Position numbers and translations under genes: made by a program. A DNA stretch of 64,000 nt from Lentzea alba (GTDB lineage Bacteria; Actinomycetota; Actinomycetes; Mycobacteriales; Pseudonocardiaceae), in NCBI RefSeq assembly GCF_011067745.1, contig NZ_JAAMPJ010000018.1, forward strand, positions 150,638 to 214,637, written 5' to 3'. The notes under the pieces are model-generated. The model saw nothing but the letters and a program-made list of their open reading frames with translations, was not told where the DNA came from and ran no database searches. Positions 33,357 through 42,285 of this stretch are shown in pieces; within the stretch, counting starts at the first letter, position 1; each line of letters opens with the position of its first letter.

Positions 33357-36223
33357 CTTGGCGCGGCACCGAGAACGACCACTTCTACATCGGGCGCGAG
33401 GAGGAACGCGCGGTCCTGGGCGTCGTCGACGAGGTGCGCGCGGACGGCACCAGCCGGGCGGTGCTGCTGTACGGGCCGGGCGGGGTCGGCAAGACGAGGC
33501 TCGTGCGCGAGCTCGCGGACCGCGGGCACGACGGCGCGGTGTGGATGCCGCCGATCGACGTCGACGACTCGGAGTACTGGCTGCTGACCAACCTCGAGCA
33601 CGACATCGCGGTGAGGCTGGACCCGGAGCACGAGTTCTTCGAGAAGTACTTCCACCAAGCGGCGTCGTTCGAGGACGTCACGCGGCAGCGGATCGGCCTG
33701 GAGACGATCAAGGGGCACCTGGAACGGCTCAACGAGCAGTTCGTGGAGTGCTACCGCGCGTTCGTCGCGGCCAGCGGTACCACGGTGGTGATCACGCTGG
33801 ACACCGTCGAGGCGGTGCGCGGCATGTCGTCGTTCCTGGTGAAGCTCACGCAGTGGATGAAGGAGTTGCCCTCCACGGCGTTCGTGGTGTCGGGAAGGCC
33901 GGTGCGGGGCGAGGATCCGCTGCGGGAACAACTCGGCGGCGTGCACCGGCCGTTGGAGACGAGGGTCGTGGCGCTGGGCGGGTTCAGCGCTGCCGAGATC
34001 GCGGCCTACTTCGACGCGGGACCGTTGCGGGGCTCGCTCACCGCGGCCGAACGCGACCGGCTGGCCGAGCTGACCGAGGGGCATCCGCTCTGGCTCGCGC
34101 TCGCCGTCGCCTATCTCGTGCACCAGGACCCGCCGCGGGAGATGACCGAGGACGGCGAGATCACCGACAAGCGGCGTGACCTGTTCCGGCGGCAGCTGAT
34201 CACCCCATTCCGCGACACCGGGTTCTGGGCGGAGGCGATCAAACGACTCGCCGTGGTGCGGCACAGCGTGAACCAGACGATCTGGCAGCAGCTGATGAAC
34301 GACCGAGGGCTGCCCGCGGACGCCGAGTCGTGGGACGAGGCGTGGGAGCTGTTGCTGGCCCGGCCGTGGGTACGGCCGCGCGCGAACCAGCGTTACGTGA
34401 CGCTGCACGACGCGCTCGCGGAGGAGCTCGCACAGCGGCTGATTCCGTTGGAGGACAGGGACGAGACGTGGCGGAAGACGCTGTGGAGGAACGCCGTGTC
34501 CGCGTACTCGGCGTTGTACCGCGAGAAGAGCTCGGAGCAGGAGCGCGAGCTGGAGTCGTTGCCCGAACGCATGAACACCATGCCGAGCACCGGCGACGAG
34601 GCGTTGCGCGAGCTGGTGCGCCTGCCCGCCGACAAGCGCGAGCTGGACCAGATCCGCACCGCCGAACTGCACTACCTGCTGCTGCTGTCCTCTGAGGACG
34701 GTACCGCCCGGTTCATCGAGTTGCACGAGGAAGCCAAGCAGGACAACGACCTGCTGTTCGAGGAGCTGATCTGCCACGAGCTCGAACGGTTCCTGCCGCA
34801 CGCCCGGTTCACCGCGCCGCTGGACGACGTGCTCGGCGTCGCCGTGCGCAGGTTCCAGCGCTGGCTGATCGACGACGCGCCGGTGCGGTACCTGGAGATC
34901 ACGCTGATCATCGCGTCGTTCCTCACCCACAACGAACAGCCCGCGGCCGCGATGGCGCTGCTGCAGGACGTGCCGCTGGGAGACGCGGGACCGGAGATGC
35001 GGTACCGGCTGGCGAACGAGCGCGGCAACGCGTGCATGCGCATCCCCTCCCGCATCGCCGACGCGAAGACGTTCTTCCAGGAGTCGGGGCGGCAGGCGCA
35101 GCAGCTGCCGTTGCCCGCGCAGGCCAGGCGCGTGGCGCAGGCGAACAAGGAGCTCGGCTTCTACTACCGCAACATCGGTCAGTGGGAGGAGGCGGACAAC
35201 GCCTACCGCCAGGCCAGGGACACGCTGGCGAGCGTGCTCGGACCCGGCAGCACCGACGACGCCCGCGAGGAGATGGCGTCGATCCAGACGAACTGGGCGT
35301 ACCTCAAGGCGTTGCGCGGCTCGTACGTGGAGGCGCGCAACCTGATCGAGAGCGCCGTACAGGTGCGGAGGCGGCTCGGCAACCGGATCCAGGTCGGTAT
35401 CTCCCTCAGCGTGTGCGGCGAGGTGCACCGCTACGAGCGGAACTTCCTGGAGGCGTGGAACGACTACCGCGAGGCCGAGGCGATCTTCCAGGCGCACGGC
35501 AGCTGGGCGTGGCTCGGGCAGATCTTCCAGGAGCAGGCGATCTGCCTGTTGCAGGCGGAGCAGGCCGGCGTCCCGCTCGCCGGCGACGCGCTGGAGCGGG
35601 CGCAGTCGCTGATCGAACGCGCGCTCGAGATCTGCCGCGACCGGGCGATCCGCGGCTACCCGTCTGCGCTGAACCGGGCGGGCCGGATCTTCGGCATGAC
35701 CGATGTGGACAGAGGGCTCGACTACCTGCAGCAGTCCATCGTGGCGGCCAAGCGGATCGCGGACGGATGGTTCCTGTCGGCGAACATCATCGAGTACGTC
35801 GAGCTCGCCTACCGGGCGTGGTGCGCGACGGGCCGGCAGGAGTACCGCGACGACCTCGACCGGCTCACCGGTGACGTGCGCGATGCGATCACCCAGTACG
35901 ACTTCTTCGACCTCAAAGGACGCTGGGAGCTCATGCGCGGGCACCTGAACGCGCAGGACTCGCTGGCGGCGGGGAACGAGGACGGACTGCGGCGGGCCGT
36001 CCTGCACTACGGCGACGGCTTCACCCTGCTCGCGGACCGGCGGGTGGGATCGCACGGCGCGGCGGCCATCTCCACGGAGTTCAAGCGGTTCCAGCAGGTC
36101 TACGATCAGCTCCCCGAGGACATGAAGATCGAGTGGTATACGGTTCTGCGCCGGATGTGGACGGCGGAGAACGAGCAGAAGCAGTTCACCTCCCTGCTCG
36201 CCCGCCTCGAACAGCTCTACTGA
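33353..36223 (+). CDS. STAND ATPase with TPR-type repeats
   Basis: 956 residues. FYIGREEERAVLGVVDEV leads into Walker A LLYGPGGVGKTRLVREL (about 38-54), Walker B VVITLDTVEAV, and the sensor region GHPLWLALAVAYL. The C-terminal half (about 500-940) is a helical array with TPR spacing (ELGFYYRNIGQWEEADNAYR, NWAYLKALRGSYVEARNLIE, SVCGEVHRYERNFLEAWNDY). The TPRs likely bind the trigger or partner. It has its own GGAGGG site and a 4-nt overlap with the TIR-STAND gene, and the radical SAM gene follows after 24 nt. The pair may form one heteromeric complex in the cytosol. Near the C-terminus FTSLL resembles an FxSxx motif but is not terminal. Confidence 0.82.
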   Translation: MTWRGTENDHFYIGREEERAVLGVVDEVRADGTSRAVLLYGPGGVGKTRLVRELADRGHDGAVWMPPIDVDDSEYWLLTNLEHDIAVRLDPEHEFFEKYFHQAASFEDVTRQRIGLETIKGHLERLNEQFVECYRAFVAASGTTVVITLDTVEAVRGMSSFLVKLTQWMKELPSTAFVVSGRPVRGEDPLREQLGGVHRPLETRVVALGGFSAAEIAAYFDAGPLRGSLTAAERDRLAELTEGHPLWLALAVAYLVHQDPPREMTEDGEITDKRRDLFRRQLITPFRDTGFWAEAIKRLAVVRHSVNQTIWQQLMNDRGLPADAESWDEAWELLLARPWVRPRANQRYVTLHDALAEELAQRLIPLEDRDETWRKTLWRNAVSAYSALYREKSSEQERELESLPERMNTMPSTGDEALRELVRLPADKRELDQIRTAELHYLLLLSSEDGTARFIELHEEAKQDNDLLFEELICHELERFLPHARFTAPLDDVLGVAVRRFQRWLIDDAPVRYLEITLIIASFLTHNEQPAAAMALLQDVPLGDAGPEMRYRLANERGNACMRIPSRIADAKTFFQESGRQAQQLPLPAQARRVAQANKELGFYYRNIGQWEEADNAYRQARDTLASVLGPGSTDDAREEMASIQTNWAYLKALRGSYVEARNLIESAVQVRRRLGNRIQVGISLSVCGEVHRYERNFLEAWNDYREAEAIFQAHGSWAWLGQIFQEQAICLLQAEQAGVPLAGDALERAQSLIERALEICRDRAIRGYPSALNRAGRIFGMTDVDRGLDYLQQSIVAAKRIADGWFLSANIIEYVELAYRAWCATGRQEYRDDLDRLTGDVRDAITQYDFFDLKGRWELMRGHLNAQDSLAAGNEDGLRRAVLHYGDGFTLLADRRVGSHGAAAISTEFKRFQQVYDQLPEDMKIEWYTVLRRMWTAENEQKQFTSLLARLEQLY

Positions 36224-36247
36224 TCCCGCCGCAGGAGGCAGTGCACC

Positions 36248-37720
36248 ATGAGTTCGACCGGCGTCCGGGCGTTCGCGTTGTCCAGCTACGACGTGCCGCA
36301 CGGGCACGAGCTGGTCGTGCGCAGTTGCGAGGACTGCGCCTGCCCCACCAGCGGCGCGCGCTCGGCGCGTCCGGACAGGACAGTCCACTCCGGACGTCCG
36401 CTCGTGCGGTCGCGGGACGTGCTGGAGATGCCGTTGGACTCGGGGCACTGGGTGCTGTTCGCCCCGCAGGGCAACGGCGGCGTCGTGGTGGTGAACGAAC
36501 GCGGCCTGGACGTCTTCCGGCAGTTCCGCTCCCCCGTCGCGCCGCGCGACCTCGCCGGGCACGACCAGGAGGCCGTCACCCAGGTGGTGCGCCGGCTGGC
36601 CGAGCAGGATCTCGTGCACGAACCGGGCTCGCCGGCTGTCGCCTCGTTCGCCGAGTCGCGCGAGCTCACGGCGTGGCTGCACGTGACGAACGCCTGCAAC
36701 CTGCGTTGCACCTACTGCTACGTGCACAAGTCGTCCGACGAGATGGACACGGCGCTCGCGAAGTCCAGTGTGGACGCCCTGGTCGATTCCGCCTTGCGGC
36801 ACGGCTTCCGCGCGCTTCGGCTGAAGTACGCGGGTGGCGAGGCCAGCCTGAACGCGGCCGTGCTGCTGGAGCTGCACGACCACGCGGTGGCCCGGTGCGC
36901 CGAGCACGGGCTCGATCTGAGCGCGGTCGTGCTGAGCAACGGCGTCGCGCTCTCCCCTCGCTTCACGCGCGACCTGCGGCAGCGGTCGATCAGGGTGATG
37001 ATCTCGCTGGACAGCCTCGGCGAGACGCACGACGCCCAGCGCCCGACGCTGGGCGGCAAGCCGTCCGCGCACCTGGTGATGCGCACGATCGACCAGCTGA
37101 TCGAGCGGGGCCTGCCGCCGCACCTGTCGATCACCATTACGTCCGGCAACACCGCGGACATCGCCTCGGTCGTCCGGTTCGCGCTGGCCAGGGACCTGAC
37201 GTTCAGCTTCAACTTCTTCCGCGACAACGCCTGCACCGGCGACGCCTCCGGGCTGCGCTACGAGCAACAGGCCATGGTCGACGGCGTGGCGGACGCGTTC
37301 GCGGTGATCGAGGAGGCCATGCCGCCGTGGAGCGTGCTGGGGTCCGTGCTCGACCGCGGTCAGCTGGTCGAGCCGCGCCGCAAGGCGTGCGGGGTGGGCG
37401 ACGACTACGTGGTGATCGACCAGCGCGGGCAGATCTCCCAGTGCCACATGGAACTCGACTCCCCCGTCGGCCACGTCGGCGTGGACGACCCGATCACCGC
37501 GGTGCGCCGGCCCGGCATCCGCAACCTGCTCGCCGAGGAGAAGGAAGGCTGCCGCGACTGCACGTGGCGCAACTGGTGTTCGGGCGGATGCTCGGTGGCG
37601 ACGTTCCGCGCGACGGGCCGGTTCGACGTGCGGTCGCCCAACTGCGGCATCTACAAGGCGATCTACCCGGCCGCGCTCCGGTTGGAGGGCCTGCGGGTCC
37701 TCCGGTTCGCGGAAGCCTGA
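36248..37720 (+). CDS. Radical SAM/SPASM peptide-maturase-like enzyme
   Basis: 490 residues. The first 120 form a PqqD/RRE-like binding region (GHWVLFAPQGNGGVVVVNER). The radical SAM core starts with VTNACNLRCTYCYVHK (Cys150, 154, 157 for the 4Fe-4S cluster) and LKYAGGEASL (the GGE block). The SPASM domain at the end has many cysteines (KACGVGDDY, SQCHMEL, GCRDCTWRNWCSGGC) for auxiliary clusters. Such enzymes modify peptides, as FxsB does in the FxSxx-COOH system, where it lies beside TIR-like and NB-ARC-TPR genes. No precursor peptide is visible nearby, so the substrate may be encoded elsewhere or be part of a neighbouring protein. AGGAGG lies 9 nt before ATG. Confidence 0.85.
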   Translation: MSSTGVRAFALSSYDVPHGHELVVRSCEDCACPTSGARSARPDRTVHSGRPLVRSRDVLEMPLDSGHWVLFAPQGNGGVVVVNERGLDVFRQFRSPVAPRDLAGHDQEAVTQVVRRLAEQDLVHEPGSPAVASFAESRELTAWLHVTNACNLRCTYCYVHKSSDEMDTALAKSSVDALVDSALRHGFRALRLKYAGGEASLNAAVLLELHDHAVARCAEHGLDLSAVVLSNGVALSPRFTRDLRQRSIRVMISLDSLGETHDAQRPTLGGKPSAHLVMRTIDQLIERGLPPHLSITITSGNTADIASVVRFALARDLTFSFNFFRDNACTGDASGLRYEQQAMVDGVADAFAVIEEAMPPWSVLGSVLDRGQLVEPRRKACGVGDDYVVIDQRGQISQCHMELDSPVGHVGVDDPITAVRRPGIRNLLAEEKEGCRDCTWRNWCSGGCSVATFRATGRFDVRSPNCGIYKAIYPAALRLEGLRVLRFAEA

Positions 37721-37745
37721 CCCGGTTCGTTCACCTTTCTGAACA

Positions 37746-37816
37746 ACCGGCAGAACCACCGGCAGAAGTGTTCCAGCCTGCAACAACGCCGTTCACAGTG
37801 CGACTATCGAACTGTG
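37746..37816 (+). promoter_or_regulatory. Repeats before the XRE-NB-ARC gene
   Basis: Direct repeat ACCGGCAGAA at 37746-37755 and 37758-37767 (12-nt period), and an inverted repeat CACAGT...ACTGTG (37794-37799 / 37811-37816) spanning the GTG start at 37814. These are candidate autoregulatory sites for the HTH protein downstream. Confidence 0.35.
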
Positions 37817-40138
37817 AGCACCACGTTCGGGGACTTTCTGCGCTTCTACCGTTCGCGCATTCCGCTGACGCAGGAAGAACTGGCGGAACGCACAGGTCTG
37901 AGCATGCGCGCGATCAGCGACATGGAGCGCGGCCGCACTCTCACACCGCAGTCCCGGACCGTGCAGCTGCTCGTCGGCGGGCTCGGGCTGGAGGGCGAGG
38001 AGGCGGCGGAGTTCACCGCGCTGGCTCGTGCCAGCCGCCTCCGCGCGGCGGAGGAAAGGCCTGAGGTCCCGGAGGCCGTGGCGGCCGCGGTGGCGTCGTT
38101 CACCCTGCCGCCCGTCCTCGTCGAACTCACCGGCCGGGGTGCCGAGCGGAAGTTGCTCGACGGGTTCGCGTGCGACGCCGAGGCGTCGTCGCGGCTGCAG
38201 ATCGCGGTGCTGCACGGCGCGCCCGGTGCGGGCAAGACCGCGCTCGCCATCGACGCCGGTCACCGCCTCGGCGCGCGGTTCGCCGACGGCTGCGTGTTCC
38301 TCGACCTGCGTGGCACGGAGAGCACGCCGGTGCCGCCGGAACGGGCCGCTCAACGGCTGTTGCGGTCGTTCGGAGTGGACGAACGCGCGATTCCGAACGA
38401 CCCGGACGACCGGTTGTCGCTGTACCACTCGTTGCTGCGCGAACGCGCGGTCCTGCTCGTGCTGGACAACGCCGCCAACGAGGCACAGGTGCGACCGCTG
38501 CTCGCCTCCAGCCCCGGCACGCTGGTGCTCGTGACCAGCCGCCGGACGTTGAGCGGCCTGGACGCCCGGCACCGGCTGGCGTTGGGCCTGCTGCCGCTGG
38601 ACCGTTCCGTCGAGTTGTTGCGCGTCGTCGCCGGTCCCCGCCGCCTGGCCGCCGAGCCGGACGCGGCCGCGCGGGTCGCCGGGCTGTGCGGTGGCATGCC
38701 CCTGGCATTGCTGATCGCGGGCAACCGGCTGGCCAGCAGACCACAGTGGACGATCACGCACCTCGCCGACCAGCTGGAGGACGAGCGGCGCCGGTTGTCC
38801 GTGCTGCGGGCCGGTGACCTGCAGGTGCGGGCGGCGTTCGAGATCTCCTACCACCAGCTGAGCCCCGGCGCCGCGACGCTGTTCCGTCGGCTGGCGCTGG
38901 TGCCGAGCCCGGACACGAGCGCGGACCTGGCCGCGATGCTCACCGAGTCCGGCGAGGAGGCGTTGGAGGAGCTCGCCGACGCGAGCCTGGTCGGCATCAG
39001 CGAGACCCCCGGCCGGTACACACTCCACGACCTGCTGCGGGTGTTCGCCGGCGAACGGCTGGAGGTCGACGAGGACCCCGCCGACGTGCGGGAGGTGAGC
39101 ACACGGCTGCGGCACTGGCTGCTCGCGACGGCAACGCAGGCGGCCCGCGCGTTCGACCAGGACAACCCGGCGCACTGCAAGGAGTCCGCCGGACGTTGGC
39201 TCGCCCTGGAGCAGGAGAACTGGCGCGGCGCTCTGAGGTCCGCCGTCGCCGCCGGCGAACACTCACGCGTTCTCGCGCTGGCTCAGGCGATGCACTGGTA
39301 TTCGGACCTGCACGGTGTCGGCGAGCTGTGGCGTGAGGTGTTCAGCGCGGGTGCCTTGGCGGCGCGGGCGTTGGGGAACGCACGGGACACCGCGGAGCAG
39401 CTGAACTATCTCTCGTGGGCGCTCTACGCGCTGTGCGGGCAACCACACGAAGCACTGGTCGTGCACGAGGAAGCAGCGGCCGTTCCTGCCGACGACATCC
39501 TGACGGAGGCGTGGACCTGGTACTACGGCTCCGCGATCAGGCGCCGCCTGGGACAGCTCGACGAAGCCGTGTCGCTGAGCCGTCAGTCCGTCGCGCTGTT
39601 CGAGCAGGCGGGCTACCTGATCGGCGAGAACCTGGCGCTGTCGCTGCTCGGTCTCATGCTGCACACCGCGGGCTCCATCGACGAGGCCGTCGAGGTGCAG
39701 CAACGCGGCGTGCTCCAGCACCGCAAAGCCGGCGGCGACGAGGAACTGCTGTCGATGATGCTCATCCGGCTGGCCAGCACCTTGGCCGCCGCGGGCGAGG
39801 TGCCGTCGTCGCTGGACCTGCTCGACGAGGCGGAGTCGTTGTTCCTCCGGCACGGCACGACCGCCGGTGTTGCGCGGGTGCGACACCACCGCGGTCTGGT
39901 ACTGCTGGACGCAGGACGGCTCGGCGAGGCCCGCTCGCAGTTGCTGGCGGCGTTGGACGAGGCCCGGCTGTCCGACCACCGGGTGGAGATCATGGCGCGG
40001 CTGGCGGATCTCGCGGACGCCGCCGGCGAACCGGGCCAAGCCCGCGCGCTGCGAGTCCGCGCGCTGGCGGAATGCGGCCGCTACGACACCCCAGCGGTGC
40101 GCACAATCGCTGCCCGCCTGTCCACAGCACTCAACTAA
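37814..40138 (+). CDS. XRE-HTH / NB-ARC / TPR regulator
   Basis: 774 residues. An XRE helix-turn-helix (1-75: TQEELAERTGLSMRAISDME) is joined to an AfsR-like NB-ARC domain. That domain has Walker A LHGAPGAGKTALAIDAGHRL (about 134-153), VLLVLDNAANEAQVRPLLAS and GMPLALLIAGNRL. TPR-like repeats (about 430-770) complete it. This is the usual form of actinobacterial one-component ATPase regulators that sense a signal through the TPRs and control adjacent metabolism or conflict genes. GTG 37814 lies within an inverted repeat, so autoregulation is possible. It is the last gene of the accessory block and ends at the second copy of the hairpin repeat. The target operon is unknown. Confidence 0.82.
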   Translation: MSTTFGDFLRFYRSRIPLTQEELAERTGLSMRAISDMERGRTLTPQSRTVQLLVGGLGLEGEEAAEFTALARASRLRAAEERPEVPEAVAAAVASFTLPPVLVELTGRGAERKLLDGFACDAEASSRLQIAVLHGAPGAGKTALAIDAGHRLGARFADGCVFLDLRGTESTPVPPERAAQRLLRSFGVDERAIPNDPDDRLSLYHSLLRERAVLLVLDNAANEAQVRPLLASSPGTLVLVTSRRTLSGLDARHRLALGLLPLDRSVELLRVVAGPRRLAAEPDAAARVAGLCGGMPLALLIAGNRLASRPQWTITHLADQLEDERRRLSVLRAGDLQVRAAFEISYHQLSPGAATLFRRLALVPSPDTSADLAAMLTESGEEALEELADASLVGISETPGRYTLHDLLRVFAGERLEVDEDPADVREVSTRLRHWLLATATQAARAFDQDNPAHCKESAGRWLALEQENWRGALRSAVAAGEHSRVLALAQAMHWYSDLHGVGELWREVFSAGALAARALGNARDTAEQLNYLSWALYALCGQPHEALVVHEEAAAVPADDILTEAWTWYYGSAIRRRLGQLDEAVSLSRQSVALFEQAGYLIGENLALSLLGLMLHTAGSIDEAVEVQQRGVLQHRKAGGDEELLSMMLIRLASTLAAAGEVPSSLDLLDEAESLFLRHGTTAGVARVRHHRGLVLLDAGRLGEARSQLLAALDEARLSDHRVEIMARLADLADAAGEPGQARALRVRALAECGRYDTPAVRTIAARLSTALN

Positions 40139-40207
40139 CCCCGCTTGCCCACGTGCACGCGGGGCCCCCGCGTGCGCTCCAAGTGAACGAAAGCTCCCCG
40201 CGTGTCC
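40139..40207 (-). repeat. Dispersed ~70-bp hairpin repeat, copy 2
   Basis: Reverse-complement copy of 4896-4963, starting at the very stop of the XRE gene and ending before the convergent ABC ATPase stop. Shared blocks include GGCAAGCGGGG, CCCCGCGTG and GAACGAAAG. Position at a second convergent junction favours a terminator-like mobile or REP element. Confidence 0.6.
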
Positions 40208-40222
40208 TTACCGACAGTAAGT

Positions 40223-41383
40223 TCAGCGGCGGCGGCCTCGCGGGCCGATGCGGCGGCCGTTGGCCAGGTCGAAGAAGTGCAGCTGCTCCAGACACAGGTG
40301 CACGCCGACGTGTTCGCCGTGCACGGGCCGCACGTCCGGACGCACGCGCAACACGAGTTCGCCGGTCCTCAGCTCGTGCAGCCCGCACGCCTCGACACCG
40401 GACGCACCGACGTCGACCGACACCAGCGTTTCGTGGCCGTGGTGTTCCAGGTGCCGCACCTGGCCGGTCAGCACCGGGCCGGACGCACCGGCGGCGGCCG
40501 GGCGCAGCGCCTCGGTTCGGGCACCCACGGCGATGTCCTCGCCGTCGTAGTGGGCGACCGCACGGGCGCGCATGTCCGGCCACGGCAGGTCGACGGACTG
40601 ACCGCCGATGTGCAGGGCCACGTGGCTGTCGACGACGACCTGCACGTACGCCTTGAGCAGGCTCATGCGAGGACTGCCGAGGAACGCCGCCACGTGCATG
40701 GTCGCGGGGTGCCGGTAGACCTCGTCGGGCTGGCCCTCGTCCTCCAGGACGCCGTCGCGCAGCACCGCGATCCGGTCGGCCATCGTCTGCGCCTCGATCT
40801 GGTCGTGCGTCACGTACAGCACGGTCAGCCCCAACGAGCGTGCCAGGCTCACGATCTCCGCGCGCAGACCGGAGCGCAGCACCGCGTCCAGATTGGACAG
40901 TGGTTCGTCCATCAGCAGCACGCGCGGGCCGCGCACGATCGCCCGTGCCATGGCCGCGCGCTGGCGTTGGCCGCCGGAGAGTTCGGCGGGGCGGCGCGAC
41001 AGCAGGTCGCCGATGTCGAACGCCGACGCCACCTCCGCGATCCGTTCCGCCCGCTCGTCGCGCGCACACCCGCCGACGTCCAGCGGAAAGCCGATGTTGT
41101 CCGCCACCGTCAGGTGCGGGTACAGCGCGAAGTCCTGGAACACCATCGACACACCGCGGGAGCGGGCCGGCACGTCGTCCGCCTCCACGCCGCCCAGCAC
41201 GACGTGGCCGGAGGACGGGCGTTGCAGGCCCGCGACCATCCGCAGGATGCTCGACTTGCCGCAGCCGGACGGGCCCAGCAACACCACGAACTCCCCGTCC
41301 GCCACGGAGAGGCTGACGTCCTTCACCGCGACCGTGCCGCCCGGGTAGACCAGGCTCACGTCCCGCAGTGCGACGGCGGTCAT
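40223..41383 (-). CDS. Sugar ABC transporter ATPase (first of two)
   Basis: 386 residues, MalK/UgpC-like. Walker A LLGPSGCGKSSILRMVAGL, Q-loop MVFQDFALYPHLTVADNIGF, signature LSGGQRQRAAMARAIV, Walker B LLMDEPLSNLDA and H-loop YVTHDQIEA are all intact. A C-terminal TOBE/OB region of about 130 residues follows. It overlaps the permease gene stop by ATGA at 41380-41383, so it is the last gene of the importer operon. It hydrolyses ATP at the inner face of the membrane for carbohydrate uptake. A second complete ATPase gene lies at the start of the same operon, which is unusual. Confidence 0.9.
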   Translation of the reverse strand: MTAVALRDVSLVYPGGTVAVKDVSLSVADGEFVVLLGPSGCGKSSILRMVAGLQRPSSGHVVLGGVEADDVPARSRGVSMVFQDFALYPHLTVADNIGFPLDVGGCARDERAERIAEVASAFDIGDLLSRRPAELSGGQRQRAAMARAIVRGPRVLLMDEPLSNLDAVLRSGLRAEIVSLARSLGLTVLYVTHDQIEAQTMADRIAVLRDGVLEDEGQPDEVYRHPATMHVAAFLGSPRMSLLKAYVQVVVDSHVALHIGGQSVDLPWPDMRARAVAHYDGEDIAVGARTEALRPAAAGASGPVLTGQVRHLEHHGHETLVSVDVGASGVEACGLHELRTGELVLRVRPDVRPVHGEHVGVHLCLEQLHFFDLANGRRIGPRGRRR

Positions 41384-42285
41384 TTCGTCGACCCTGCCAG
41401 CACGCCCTGCACGAAGTACTTCTGGAACAGGAGGAACACCGCCAGCGGCACGATCATCGACAGGAACGCGCCGGTCGCGAGCAGGTCGATGTTGGTGCCG
41501 AACTGACGCAACTGGGCCCGCAGCGCCACGGTGATCGGCGCCGAGTCCTGGTCCGCGAACACCAGCGCCACCAGCATGTCGTTCCACACCCAGAGGAACT
41601 GGAAGATCGTCAGCGACGCGATCGCCGGCTTGGCCACCGGCAGCACGACCCGCTTGAAGATCACCCACTCCGTCGCGCCGTCCATCCGGGCGGCCTCGAT
41701 CAGGTCGCGCGGGATGCCGGCGAAGAAGTTGCGCAGCAGGAAGATGGCGAACGGCAGGCCGAACGCGACGTGGAACAGCACCACGCCGGTGATCGTGCCG
41801 AACAGGCCGAACGCGCCGAACAGCTTCGCCACCGGGATCAACGCGACCTGGATCGGCATCACCAGCAACCCGACCACGACCACCGTCAGGGTCTCGCGGC
41901 CGGGGAACTCGATCCACGACAGCGCGTAGGACGCCAGCGACGCCATCACCACGACCAGGATCGTCGCGGGCACGGCGATGTAGAAGGTGTTGAGGAACGA
42001 CTGCCACACCGCGTGGTTCGCGACCAGCTCGGCGTAGTTGGCCAGCGTCAGCTCGGCCGGTTTGGTGAACACGGTCCACCAGCCGCTCGCGGTGTTGGCC
42101 GACTCGTCGCGCAACGACGCGATCAGCAGACCGAACACCGGAACCAGCCAGAACACCGCGACCAGCGCGAGCAGCACCTGCACGAAACCGTTGCCGAGCC
42201 GGCCGAACACGCGGGACACCACGCCCCGGCGAGGTGCGCCGGACACCGGCACGTCGATGCGGACCTCTTCGGCCACCAGGGTCAT
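41380..42285 (-). CDS. Sugar ABC permease, MalG type
   Basis: 301 residues with six membrane helices and the cytoplasmic EAA loop IEAARMDGATEWVIFKRVVL that contacts the ATPase. A 35-residue cytoplasmic N-terminus precedes the first helix (VLLALVAVFWLVPVFGLLI). It overlaps both neighbours by ATGA, so the four genes are tightly coupled. It pairs with the MalF-type permease upstream to form the channel. The substrate is not evident; an oligosaccharide is likely. Confidence 0.9.
   Translation of the reverse strand: MTLVAEEVRIDVPVSGAPRRGVVSRVFGRLGNGFVQVLLALVAVFWLVPVFGLLIASLRDESANTASGWWTVFTKPAELTLANYAELVANHAVWQSFLNTFYIAVPATILVVVMASLASYALSWIEFPGRETLTVVVVGLLVMPIQVALIPVAKLFGAFGLFGTITGVVLFHVAFGLPFAIFLLRNFFAGIPRDLIEAARMDGATEWVIFKRVVLPVAKPAIASLTIFQFLWVWNDMLVALVFADQDSAPITVALRAQLRQFGTNIDLLATGAFLSMIVPLAVFLLFQKYFVQGVLAGSTK

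Noticed and set aside
36150..36223. FTSLL near the end of the STAND-TPR protein as an FxSxx motif
   Set aside because: The motif must be at the C-terminus in that system; nine residues follow here, and FxSxx is short enough to occur by chance.
33215..37786. A 1,523-codon open frame on the minus strand
   Set aside because: It is opposite three well-supported plus-strand genes with clear motifs; its translation is Arg/Pro/His-rich without domains, as expected from high-GC antisense frames. The same applies to the minus frames at 9085-11193 and 20327-22522.
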